64,000 nucleotides of DNA from Kribbella soli (GTDB taxonomy: Bacteria > Actinomycetota > Actinomycetes > Propionibacteriales > Kribbellaceae), in the NCBI RefSeq assembly GCF_004331345.1, contig NZ_SJJZ01000003.1, positions 1,240,001 to 1,304,000 of the forward strand, in the 5' to 3' direction. Positions 26,391 to 36,871 of the stretch are shown in pieces. Below the pieces are notes generated by a model, which saw only the letters and a list, made by a program, of their open reading frames with translations, ran no database searches and was not told where the DNA came from. Each line of letters starts with the position of its first letter. Within the stretch, counting starts at the first letter, position 1. Position numbers and translations under genes: made by a program.

Positions 26391-27705
26391 GGGGTTTTAG
26401 GGAGTCGAACTTCTTGGGGCCTACGCCGGGGACCTCCTGGAGTTGGTCGATGGTGGTGAAGGGGCCGTTCTGGGTGCGGTAGTCGAGGATTCGTTGGGCC
26501 AGGACGGGGCCTACGCCGGGGAGGGCGTCGAGTTGGTCGAGGGTGGCGGTGTTGAGGTTGACGGGGGCGTCGCGGGCTGAGGTTGGGCTGGGGCCGCTGG
26601 TCGATGGTGGTTGGTTCGTGGGTGGGGGTTGGGTGGTTGCGCCGACGATGATTTGTTCGCCGTCGGTTACCTGGCGGGCGAGGTTGAGGGTGGTGAGGTC
26701 TACGCCTCGGAGTGGGCCGCCCGCGAGGGTGAGAACGTCGGCTACGCGGGAGCCGGCTGGGGCGCGGATGAGGCCGGGGCGGCGGACCTTCCCTGCGACG
26801 TGTACCACCACGAGTGGGCCGGCCGAGGTCCCGGCGCCGGGCGTCTGGTTGATGCCTGGAGTTTGGTTGGCGCCGGATGTTTGGTTGGCGCCTGGCATCT
26901 GGTTGACACCCCCGGTTTGGTTGGCACCGGGTGTCTGGTTGGTGGCGGCGGCGGTTTGGTTGGCGGCTGGCTGGGTTTGCGGCGAGGCGGGGCCTGGTTG
27001 GGCCCCGGGTGGCTGGCTTACTGCGGAGCCTGTGGTTGTGGTGGTTGGGCGGGTGTCGGGGAGGGCTTCGGGGCGGGCTCGGAGGAAGGTCCAGGCGGCC
27101 CAGGTCAGGCCGAGGATGAGGACTACGGCCAGGACGGCGATGTGGCGTGGGGTGAGAGACCAGCGGGCGTCGCGTAGTCGATCGGGTCGGGGTTGTTCGG
27201 GGGTCCATCCGCCTCGCACCTCATCACGCTCCTCCGGGTATTCGTCTCGGCTCTGCCTGTCGCTCGGCTGCCTGCCGCTGCGGCGTACGCCGCGATCAGC
27301 CGTAGTTGGCGCACCGTCCGGGTCGCCCAGGTGAGCGGTCCGCTCGGCGGCCGTCTGCCCTCCGGCCATCTCGTCGGCGGCGGTCCGACGGTCAGCGGTC
27401 CGACCGGCGGCGGGTGTCTGTCCGGCGGGTGTCTGCGCGGAGGGTGTCTGCCCGGCGTGGGTCTGCCCGGCGTGGGTCTGCCCGGCTTGGGTCTGCCCGG
27501 CTTGGGTCTGCCCGGCTTGGGTCTGCCCGGCTTGGGTCTGCGCGGCGGCGGGCTGTTCGGCTGGGGTTTGGTCGGCGTACGGGGTGTGAAGGTGGGTGGC
27601 GGTTGGGTGGGGGTGGTGTGGAGGGCGGGGGGTGAGGCGGGCGAGGGCTCGGGCTCGGGCGGCCGGGTCGAAGGGTGGGGTGCGGCGGAAGACCTTCACG
27701 CCCAA
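26377..27705 (-). CDS. comEA: ComEA helix-hairpin-helix DNA-binding protein with repeat linkers
   Basis: 442 residues. After a basic N-terminus there is a QTQAG-type repeat block (about 55-105), a transmembrane helix (HIAVLAVVLILGLTWAAWTFL), a second low-complexity block of NQTPGA-like repeats, an SLBB domain (PLVVVHVAGKVRRPGL) and a HhH pair (LNTATLDQLDALPGVG and LQEVPGVGPKKFDSLK). ComEA binds incoming DNA outside the membrane and passes it to ComEC, whose gene overlaps it. The start is TTG at 27705; a GTG at 27699 is also possible. Both linker blocks are encoded by tandem DNA repeats. Confidence 0.92.
   Translation of the reverse strand: MGVKVFRRTPPFDPAARARALARLTPRPPHHPHPTATHLHTPYADQTPAEQPAAAQTQAGQTQAGQTQAGQTQAGQTHAGQTHAGQTPSAQTPAGQTPAAGRTADRRTAADEMAGGQTAAERTAHLGDPDGAPTTADRGVRRSGRQPSDRQSRDEYPEERDEVRGGWTPEQPRPDRLRDARWSLTPRHIAVLAVVLILGLTWAAWTFLRARPEALPDTRPTTTTTGSAVSQPPGAQPGPASPQTQPAANQTAAATNQTPGANQTGGVNQMPGANQTSGANQTPGINQTPGAGTSAGPLVVVHVAGKVRRPGLIRAPAGSRVADVLTLAGGPLRGVDLTTLNLARQVTDGEQIIVGATTQPPPTNQPPSTSGPSPTSARDAPVNLNTATLDQLDALPGVGPVLAQRILDYRTQNGPFTTIDQLQEVPGVGPKKFDSLKPHVRT
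26845..26960 (-). repeat. In-frame tandem repeats coding NQTPGA-type linker
   Basis: 15- to 18-bp units of the GGCGCC/GTTTGGTT type within comEA, encoding NQTPGAN/NQTGGVN/NQTSGAN repeats. The units differ in several positions, so this array is older than the one at 27405. Confidence 0.8.
27405..27560 (-). repeat. In-frame 15-bp tandem repeats coding QTQAG
   Basis: Near-perfect 15-bp units (GTCTGCCCGGCTTGG on the + strand) repeated head-to-tail, encoding four QTQAG units followed by QTHAG and QTPAG variants in the ComEA N-terminal linker. Unit length is a multiple of three, so copy changes keep the frame; low divergence suggests recent expansion. Confidence 0.88.
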
Positions 27706-27794
27706 AGAAGGTACGAGTCCAGGGCGCTCCTGAGACCGCGACTTGAAAGCTGTGGAGAAACCTCCTGCTCTCGTCGGGAGCAGGAGGGGCGCTC

Positions 27795-28545
27795 AGGTGG
27801 GCCGACTCGTGGGGGCTGGAGACATCCTGCGGGGGCGGTGGACAGGAAATAGCCTGTCCCGAGAGCCCAGTGCCTGTTCACCGCACCCCAGATCGGGGCG
27901 CGCACGCGGACGTCTCGCCGTCCGCCTGAGGGCGTCGACCGCTGGCCGGCCGCGGCGAGGTTGGCCGGCTCGTGAGACTGGGAACATCCCGCGGTGGCGG
28001 TGAACAGGAAATAGCCTGTCCCGAGAGCCCAGTGCCTGTTCACCGCACCCCAGATCGGGGCGCGCAGGCGGACGTCTCGCCGTCCACCTGCGAGCGTCGG
28101 CCGCTGGCCGGCCGCGGCGAGGTTGGCCGGCTCGTGAGACTGGGAACATCCCGCGGTGGCGGTGAACAGGAAATAGCCTGTCCCGAGAGCCCAGTGCCTG
28201 TTCACCGCACCCCAGATCGGGGCGCGCAGGCGGACGTCTCGCCGTCCACCTGCGAGCGTCGGCCGCTGGCCGGACGCGGCGAGGTTGGCCGGCTCGTGGG
28301 ACTGGGGACGTCCGGCGGGGGCGGTGAACAGGAAATAGCCTGTCGCCAGAGCCCGGTGCCTGTTCGCAGCACCCAGGTCGGGGTGCGGTGGCGGACGCGA
28401 AGTCTCGTCATCCGCGTGAGAGCGTTGGTCGCTGGCGGACCGCGGCGGCTGGGTCGTGGGGCGGGCGCCATCCTGTGGGGGCGGTGGACAGGAAATAGCC
28501 TGTCGCCAGGGCCCACTGCCTGTTCACAGCACCCGCTCGGGGCGC
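27795..28545. repeat. Five tandem 162-bp units with conserved hairpins (non-coding array)
   Basis: Between comEA and degV, ACAGGAAATAGCCTGT recurs unchanged at 27842, 28004, 28166, 28328 and 28488, so four spacings are 162, 162, 162 and 160. Each copy carries a longer stem: GCGGTGAACAGG and CCTGTTCACCGC (for example 27997-28008 and 28035-28046). Other parts of each unit pair too: CCCCAGATCGGGG, GCAGG-C-GGAC with GTCC-A-CCTGC, and GGGAACATCCC. Copies 1-3 are almost identical; 4 and 5 have diverged, and 5 lacks its last two thirds. Translated frames are open because 162 is divisible by three, so I do not call a gene. Confidence 0.85.
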
Positions 28546-28604
28546 GCCGCGCGCTCAGGGGCGCGGCGCGCGTATGCAGGGGGTGGCGGCCAGCGCGGGC
28601 GGCG

Positions 28605-28672
28605 AGGGTGGTGGGCCGGGGCCAGTGGGCCGGGGCTAGTGGGGCGGGGGCTAGTGGGGGCTAGTGGGGGCT
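28605..28672. repeat. G-rich tandem repeat at the degV 3-prime end
   Basis: GGGGGCTAGTG-type units are repeated; four or more runs of 4-5 G lie on the + strand. The degV stop codon (CTA at 28661-28663 on the + strand) is inside the repeat, so its last codons and stop are made of repeat units. Confidence 0.8.
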
Positions 28673-29503
28673 TATTACTACGGCTAGGAGGCCGGGGCCT
28701 ACGTGGGCTCCTATTACGGCGCCTACTTCTCGGAGGACTATTTCGTCGGCTTGGGGGAGGCGGGTGGCTAGGTCGTCGGCGAGGGTTTGGGCCTTTTCCA
28801 GGTTGGCCAGGTGGTGGACGGCGACCTGGACGGGGGTGTCGCCGGCGCGTTGGACGGCGATGTCGGCGAGGCGGGCGATGGCTCGGCTGGAGGTGCGGAC
28901 CTTTTCGAGCGGGACGATGCGGCCGCCGCTGATGGTGAGCAGTGGCTTGACCGCGAGCGCCGTACCAAGGAGAGCCTGTGCGGCGCCGATGCGGCCGCCG
29001 CGGCGGAGGTATTCGAGGGTGTCCACGTAGAAGTACGACGAGATGGACTTCATCCGGGCCCGGGCGGCGGCTTCGACAGCGATGGCGTCCTCGCCGGCGG
29101 CGGCTGCGGCGGCCGCGGCGAGGACCGGGAACCCGAGGCCCATGGCGAGCGAGCGGGAGTCGACCACGTGGACCGGGACCGGGGACTCCTTGGCGCCGAT
29201 CATCGCGGCCTCGAACGTGCCGGACATATCACCGGACAGATGGATCGAGACGATCGCCTCGGCGCCGTCCGCGGCGCACGCGGCGTACGTGTCGGCGAAC
29301 GTCTGGGGCGCCGGCCGGCTGGTCGAGACCGGTGTGAACGTCTTCAGCGCCTCCGCGACCGCGTCCGCCGAGGTGGCGCCGTCGTCGTACGACGTCCCGC
29401 CGATCACGACCTGGAGCGGTACGACGGTCAGCGGGTGGCGGAGCAGCTCGTGCGTGGACAGACCGGCCGTGGAGTCGGTGACGACCTGCACGCGGGCTGC
29501 CAT
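28661..29503 (-). CDS. DegV family fatty-acid-binding protein
   Basis: 280 residues. Typical DegV features are VVTDSTAGLSTHELLRHPLTVVPLQVVIGGTSYDDG, TSRPAPQTFADTY, and SGTFEAAMIGAKE. DegV/FakB proteins bind a fatty acid between two lobes and in some bacteria present it to a fatty acid kinase. A kinase partner is not near. Members with this length are widespread in actinobacteria next to comEA. Confidence 0.94.
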   Translation of the reverse strand: MAARVQVVTDSTAGLSTHELLRHPLTVVPLQVVIGGTSYDDGATSADAVAEALKTFTPVSTSRPAPQTFADTYAACAADGAEAIVSIHLSGDMSGTFEAAMIGAKESPVPVHVVDSRSLAMGLGFPVLAAAAAAAAGEDAIAVEAAARARMKSISSYFYVDTLEYLRRGGRIGAAQALLGTALAVKPLLTISGGRIVPLEKVRTSSRAIARLADIAVQRAGDTPVQVAVHHLANLEKAQTLADDLATRLPQADEIVLREVGAVIGAHVGPGLLAVVISPH

Positions 29504-29526
29504 GCAGCGAGGTTACCGGACAGTTA

Positions 29527-30075
29527 ATGTCCGAGCGCAGTGCCAAACTCGACAAGATGAAGGAGACAGCGAGCGAAGTCACACAGTTGCAAGAGCTGCT
29601 CGACGCGGCGTACGAGCGGTCGACGGAGCATCTGCGCAACATCATCACGGGGCCGCGGCGGCTGGACGCGGGGGAACTGGTGCAGGTTCTGACCGGAATG
29701 TGCACGCTGAACCTGGCCACCGTGACCGCGCGCGGTGAGCCGCGGATCAGCGCGGTGGACGGGCACTTCCTGCACGCGCGATGGGTGTTCACGACCGCGG
29801 CGTCGGCGGCGAAGGCGCGGCACCTGAAGCAGCGGCCGGCGGCGAGCATCTCGTACGTCGACGGCGAGCGGATCGGGGTGTTCAGCCACGGGAACGTCGA
29901 GTTCCTGACCGCGGACCACCCGGACTTCGCCGAGATCGAGGAGCACCTCACCAACCACTACGGCAGCTCGCCGTCGAGCTGGGGCGACGACATCGTCTAC
30001 TGCCGCCTCCAGCCTTCGTGGATGGTCGGCTACGCGTTCGACAAGTCGGCTGTGCTGGAAACACCAGCGAGGTGA
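29527..30075 (+). CDS. Pyridoxamine 5-phosphate oxidase-like flavin protein
   Basis: 182 residues starting ATG at 29527 (second ATG at 29557 possible). Split-barrel FMN-binding core: MCTLNLATVTARGEPRISAVDGHFLHARWVFTTAASAAKARHLKQRPAASISYVDGERIGVFSHGNVEFL. The family covers PNPOx and many F420/flavin reductases; no substrate is evident. Divergent from degV across 23 bases; ends at a hairpin terminator that includes its own stop codon. Confidence 0.85.
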   Translation: MSERSAKLDKMKETASEVTQLQELLDAAYERSTEHLRNIITGPRRLDAGELVQVLTGMCTLNLATVTARGEPRISAVDGHFLHARWVFTTAASAAKARHLKQRPAASISYVDGERIGVFSHGNVEFLTADHPDFAEIEEHLTNHYGSSPSSWGDDIVYCRLQPSWMVGYAFDKSAVLETPAR

Positions 30076-30106
30076 AGACCACCCCTCCCGGGGCCTTCAC
30101 CTCGCT
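30066..30106 (+). terminator. Terminator overlapping the stop codon
   Basis: 12-bp perfect stem AGCGAGGTGAAG / CTTCACCTCGCT with an inner CCCC/GGGG stem; the oxidase stop (30073-30075) is inside the left arm. Confidence 0.85.
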
Positions 30107-30700
30107 TTGGTTGTGCCGGGCTACTGACGTCCCCTGTGCGTCACCAGCCCGGCTCGTTCTGCTGACTCCCCCTGGTTGTCAGCCGAAGTTGGTGGGTCCT
30201 CGGCGAGCTACTCCCCGTATCCGGCTCCGTGCGAACCGGCCTGACCGCGAGCTCGTCGAGGTCCCGGGAGGTCCCAGCGGCCGGCCCGCCGGTGGGTGAC
30301 CAAACCCACCGGTACCCGCGCCAACCGGGTCGTGACACTCGTCCCCTGTCTCGTGTGCCTGACCCTGTGCTGGGACCCCGCCCCGGAAGCAGTGCCCTGA
30401 CGGTGCACCGCGCCCGGTACAGGCAGGACAGATCCACACTCACAGCACTCCGGAGCTCTCGGCCGCCGGTCGGCGCCCCCACCAACCAGCCACCGGAGGC
30501 CCTCCGCGTCGCCTTCGCCGGGCGAGGCAGTTGAGCGGTGTGCCATGGCCTCTTCATGGTTCACCACCCTTTCGCTGCCGTAACCGGTGTCGGTCTCTGC
30601 TTCGTGGAACCTGCCCTACGGCTGTAATTCTTTGTCCGGCAGCCATGTCAGGACGAGGCAGAACAACCGGCAGTTACCCGGCAGCTTCAGCAGATCCGCG
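30107..30700. other. 594-base stretch without a convincing gene
   Basis: No frame has convincing coding character. On the minus strand there are short blocks that recall group II introns: AGCGAAAGGGTGGTGAACC near 30556-30580 and GAGCCGGATACGGGG near 30210-30225, the latter resembling the first strand of domain V. The second strand is not found, and no reverse-transcriptase frame remains. I treat it as possible degraded intron DNA, unproved. Confidence 0.35.
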
Positions 30701-33304
30701 TCATAGAAGCGGCGACGAAAGCGCAGCGAGTACGTCGTTGGCCAGCCGCTGTACGGCGGCCGACGGGTCCGGCTCCGGCCACCCGTCCGCGACCGATGCG
30801 CTCTCGCAGGACTCCTGCAGGACCGCCCACGCGGTCGGCAGCATCGGCGGGTCCATCGACTCCTGCCAGGCCAGCAACTGGCCGCATACAGCGTCTCCGG
30901 CGTCCGAGCGTCCCAGTGCGTGCAGCACCGCCACAGCTTCCGGCAGTACTTCGAGCAGGTAGACGACCCGCCCTTCGAGCAGCAGCCGGTTCAGCGCGTC
31001 CAGGATCGTCAGGCGCGCCTGCTCGGCCTCACCGGCGGCACGAGCCAGCCGGGAGCGGTAGAGCATCACCAGGTAGTCGAAGTACCCACGGTGCCCGCGG
31101 ATGTCGGCGTCGGCTTGGTCGAGCAGAGCCCGCGCCTCGTCGTACCGCCCGTCGTGGTACTCCACCATCGCGAGGCACCCGGCGACCTTGGTGCGCTCCG
31201 GGTCGTCCGACGCCTGGCTGTCGCGGGCGAGCTGTGCCCAGTGACGGGCGCCGGACAGGTTCCCCAGCTCCAGGTCGACGCGGCTGAGTGCCATGTACGC
31301 GATCTCGTCCGGGTAGACACCCGGATTGACCAGCGCGGCCTCCCACGCAAGCAGGAGCTCCTTGGCCTCCACCAAACGACCCCACCGCAGCAGCGCCAGT
31401 CCACAGGTCGCCTGCACGGTGGCAGACCGCTGTACGTCGCCATGCTTGCGAGCGTCATCTACCAGCGCAGGGATCTCGGCCAGGCTCTGTGTATCGAGCA
31501 GGTGCGACCCGGACGACACCCAGCCGCCTCGGGCGACCAGACCCATCTCCGTCTCGCCCGGGATCCGCGTACGCGCTTCCTCGTAGTGCCGACGCGCACC
31601 ACGGATGTCACCGGTCAGACTGGACAGCCGGCCGGCGATGGCGAGCAGCCGCCCGCTCGTCTCCTTGTCGGACACGTTCTCGGCGCACAGCGTCGCCCAC
31701 CGGATCCCGCTCTCGGCGACGCTCGCCTGGTACTGCCACGCGATCCGGAACCCGAGCACGATTCGCGCCGCGGTGTCCCACTCCCCCAGCTCGCCCGCTC
31801 GCTCCAGCGCCACCTCGAACAGTGCCGAGTTCGCATGCGCCGCCCGGTACCGCCGGTCGCGATCCGGTGACGACCAGGCGCCCTCGAGCCCCGAGACGTA
31901 CGTCGTACACCACTCGACCGCCCGGTTCCGGAACTCGATGAGGTCGTCGCCCCGCGACGACAGCCCGGCGTACGCGTGCTCCCGGATCGTCTCCAGCAGC
32001 TTGTACCGCGCGCCGTACAACTGCTCGAACTCGTGCACCGGCTGCAGCAGCGACTTCTCCACCAGCTCGGCGAGCAGCATCGGTACGTCGCTCTCGTCGA
32101 TCGGAGTGCCCGTGCAGACACCCGCGACAGCCTCGAGCGTGAACGGTGAACCGAGCACCGACGCCCGGTACAGCAGCTGCCGCGCCGGGTCCGAGAGTGC
32201 GTCGACGCTCCACGCGATGGTGTCTGCCAGCGTCCGCTGATGCGGCGCACCGAACCGCCGCGGACCGGACAGCAACCGGAACCGGTCGTCGAGCGCAGCG
32301 AGAATCGCCTCCACCGACAGCGACCCGGCCCGCGCGGCTGCCAGTTCCAGCGCGAGCGGCAGGCCGTCCAGTCGCCTGACCAGCCGCGCCACAGTCGGGG
32401 CATTCGAAGGGGCCAGCGTGAAGCCCGGCCGCACCCGCGCGACGCGGCGGCAGAACATCTCGACCGCCGGCGACGCCGCGATCGCCTCGAAGTCCTCGTC
32501 GTTGGCCGGTACGCCGAGCACCTGCACGCGACGTACCACCTCGTCCGGCAGGCCGAGCGGGATCCGGGACGTGACCAGCACACCGATCCCCGGGAAGCTG
32601 CGGACCATCCGGTTGGCAACCGTCGCAACGCCGTCGAGGACGTGCTCGGCGTTGTCCTCGACGATCACCAGGTCGCCGGGCCGACGTCCGGACAGTACGT
32701 CGTCGAGGTCCGACGTACCCGGTGCTGTGCCGAAGGCGTCCAGGATCGCCGACGGTACGGCGGCATCACGCTGGACGGTGGTGAGGTCGACGACCACGAC
32801 GGTCGTGTCGGCGCCCGAGAACCGGTCGGCCGCGGCGAGCGCCAGCTCGGTCTTGCCGACCCCGCCGGGGCCGACGAGCGTGACGAGCCGGTTCTGCCGC
32901 AGCAGCGACTCGAGCTCGAACAGCTCCTGCTCACGACCGACGAGACCGTCCGGGATCGGGCGGGTGCCACGCCAGCGCAGGCCGGTCGGTACGGCGTCCG
33001 CGACCGACACAACCGGCGGCGACGGCGCCACCGCTCGTACGACGGGACGCACCGAGCCATGCCCCGCGGCCGCGAGGAAGTGATCGGTGTCGTCGGGCCG
33101 CAGACCGAGCGCCGAGGCGAGCAGGCGGACGGAGTCCTTGCGCGGGCGCGCGACCCGGCCGGCCTCCATCTCGCGGATCGACCGGACGCTCAGCCCGGCC
33201 CGGTCGGCCAGCTCCTCCTGGGAGAGGCCGGCCTGGACCCTCAAGTCGAGCAACAGATCGGCGAAACCTCGCCGACCGTCCGCCCGGCCATCCGTGTCCG
33301 ACAC
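30701..33304 (-). CDS. XRE-type HTH / STAND NTPase / TPR transcriptional regulator
   Basis: 867 residues. HTH (FADLLLDLRVQAGLSQEELADRAGLSVRSIREMEAG) about 14-50. The STAND/NB-ARC domain follows: Walker A GPGGVGKTELA near 144, Walker B-like DLVIVEDNAEHVL, then RLDGLPLALELAAARAG. The remaining 450 residues are helical repeats (TPR-like). Such proteins act as NTP-dependent switches for secondary metabolism or stress genes in actinomycetes. GTG start at 33304. Targets cannot be told. Confidence 0.9.
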   Translation of the reverse strand: MSDTDGRADGRRGFADLLLDLRVQAGLSQEELADRAGLSVRSIREMEAGRVARPRKDSVRLLASALGLRPDDTDHFLAAAGHGSVRPVVRAVAPSPPVVSVADAVPTGLRWRGTRPIPDGLVGREQELFELESLLRQNRLVTLVGPGGVGKTELALAAADRFSGADTTVVVVDLTTVQRDAAVPSAILDAFGTAPGTSDLDDVLSGRRPGDLVIVEDNAEHVLDGVATVANRMVRSFPGIGVLVTSRIPLGLPDEVVRRVQVLGVPANDEDFEAIAASPAVEMFCRRVARVRPGFTLAPSNAPTVARLVRRLDGLPLALELAAARAGSLSVEAILAALDDRFRLLSGPRRFGAPHQRTLADTIAWSVDALSDPARQLLYRASVLGSPFTLEAVAGVCTGTPIDESDVPMLLAELVEKSLLQPVHEFEQLYGARYKLLETIREHAYAGLSSRGDDLIEFRNRAVEWCTTYVSGLEGAWSSPDRDRRYRAAHANSALFEVALERAGELGEWDTAARIVLGFRIAWQYQASVAESGIRWATLCAENVSDKETSGRLLAIAGRLSSLTGDIRGARRHYEEARTRIPGETEMGLVARGGWVSSGSHLLDTQSLAEIPALVDDARKHGDVQRSATVQATCGLALLRWGRLVEAKELLLAWEAALVNPGVYPDEIAYMALSRVDLELGNLSGARHWAQLARDSQASDDPERTKVAGCLAMVEYHDGRYDEARALLDQADADIRGHRGYFDYLVMLYRSRLARAAGEAEQARLTILDALNRLLLEGRVVYLLEVLPEAVAVLHALGRSDAGDAVCGQLLAWQESMDPPMLPTAWAVLQESCESASVADGWPEPDPSAAVQRLANDVLAALSSPLL

Positions 33305-33474
33305 AGCCTGTCACCCCTCTTAGGCCTCACGTTCCTGACACAACATAGCGTGACGGACGGGAACTCGCCGGAGGTGATCGGCGTGCGGGATGCGGCCTGG
33401 GTCACACCATTCGTTGACTCTGGCAACGGATTCGGCGGCCCGGAGAAATCCCTGCGAACTCAGAAATGCGCGTT

Positions 33475-33669
33475 TCAAGCAGTCGCACGAACCGAGCGGG
33501 ATTCATTTTCGGGGGCGTACAGGGAAAGCACGCCGGCCCAGTCGTCGATCCGGGCGCGGGTATCCGCGCGGCCCGAGTCGGCATTCAGCAGGCTGCCGAC
33601 AGAAATGCCGCGGGTGGCGCGAACCAGGAGCTCAGTGGTGACGTCGCGCAGCGTGTCAAGGGCAGCCAT
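33475..33669 (-). CDS. Small hypothetical protein (64 aa)
   Basis: Short frame between the STAND regulator and YjbQ: MAALDTLRDVTTELLVRATRG... Third codon positions are mostly G or C, in line with real genes of the window, and there is no better frame. No RBS precedes the ATG; a TTGAAT stretch 7 bases before it could be a -10 of a leaderless mRNA. I do not recognise a family. The remaining bases of the 33305-33770 spacer hold nothing else I can name. Confidence 0.4.
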   Translation of the reverse strand: MAALDTLRDVTTELLVRATRGISVGSLLNADSGRADTRARIDDWAGVLSLYAPENESRSVRATA

Positions 33670-33770
33670 GGCGACAATTCAAGCGGAGTCGTGTTTCGCA
33701 AACGTAACGCGATCGGCAACATCACGATAAGTCACCAAAATCCCGGAAATGCTTGTTACCGGGTAGTCCA

Positions 33771-34174
33771 CTAACCGGCCAGGAACGACAGCCGGACATG
33801 CCGGTCGGGATTGTCGCGATTGGTGTCGACCAGACAGATCGATTGCCAGGTCCCGAGCGTCAGCCGGCCCCTCAGCACCGGCACGGTCGCGTACGGCGGA
33901 ATCAGGGCCGGCAGCACGTGGTCGCGACCGTGTCCGGGTGAGCCGTGCCGGTGCTGCCATTCGAAGTCGCGCGGCAACAGGTCCTCGAGCGCCGCCAGCA
34001 GATCGATGTCGCTGCCGGCGCCGGTCTCGAGGATCGCGATACCGGCGGTCGCGTGCGGCACGAACACGTGCAGCAGGCCGTCACCGCGACCGGAGACGAA
34101 CTGGTCACACCGGCTCGTGAGGTCGAGGACGACCTCACGAGCACCGGTGTTGAGATCCAGGAGAACCGAATCCA

Positions 34175-34175
<1 letters not shown>
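33771..34175 (-). CDS. YjbQ family (UPF0047) protein
   Basis: 134 residues from ATG at 34175. The family is marked by GLLHVFVPHATAGIAILE and PALIPPYATVPVLRGRLTLGTWQSICLVDTNRDNPDR. YjbQ members can show secondary thiamine-phosphate synthase activity in vitro; cellular role is unsettled. Its first base overlaps the leuS stop (TGATG), so it is translated from the leuS message. Confidence 0.9.
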
Positions 34176-36655
<2,480 letters not shown>

Positions 36656-36717
36656 GGTCCTACTCCATACTTCGTGTGTTTGTTGAGCCTAAATGTGCCA
36701 GAAGGCACCCCTGGACA

Positions 36718-36744
36718 TAAAAAAGCCCCTCGCACAGGAGGGGA
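36718..36744 (-). terminator. leuS leader attenuator terminator
   Basis: On the minus strand CCCCTC-CTGTGC-GAGGGG is followed by CTTTTTTAT. It is a simple intrinsic terminator 63 bases before the leuS ATG. Upstream GC-rich sequence (GGCGCCGAAGCGCC near 36758-36772) can form an alternative hairpin. Confidence 0.85.
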
Positions 36745-36786
36745 CGCCGCACTGACCGGCGCTTCGGCGCCTGGATGCCAGCACGG

Positions 36787-36813
36787 CTAACTAAGGAGCA
36801 GGCTCACTCGCAT
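36787..36813 (-). CDS. leuS leader peptide MRVSLLLS
   Basis: ATG CGA GTG AGC CTG CTC CTT AGT TAG codes for an 8-residue peptide with three consecutive leucine codons, directly upstream of the terminator before leuS. A ribosome waiting at these codons when Leu-tRNA is scarce would change folding of the leader and prevent the terminator. A -10-like TAAAGT lies 6 bases before the ATG (36820-36825), so the message probably starts at the A of the ATG. Leader-peptide control of leuS is known for actinobacteria. Confidence 0.8.
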   Translation of the reverse strand: MRVSLLLS

Positions 36814-36819
36814 AGGACC

Positions 36820-36848
36820 ACTTTAGCACCGGTGCCGCGACCGTCCGA
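36820..36848 (-). promoter_or_regulatory. leuS leader promoter
   Basis: -10 TAAAGT at 36820-36825 (minus strand), spacer of 17 bases, weak -35-like TCGGAC. The 6-base distance to the ATG implies a leaderless start. Confidence 0.55.
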
Positions 36849-36871
36849 GACAGCCGCGGCACCGGGTGCTG

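Noticed and set aside
26075..27208. 377-codon Pro/Arg-rich frame opposite comEA
   Set aside because: It shares the strand of comEA in another frame and reads the linker repeats; no independent support.
27696..28205. 169-codon minus-strand frame with a 54-residue repeat
   Set aside because: Same cause; differences between copies are not concentrated in third codon positions.
27795..28545. CRISPR array
   Set aside because: Units are directly adjacent without variable spacers, far too long, and no cas genes are near.
27972..28664. 230-codon frame across the 162-bp array
   Set aside because: Open only because the period is a multiple of three; peptide is a mere copy of the DNA repeat and the opposite strand is open too.
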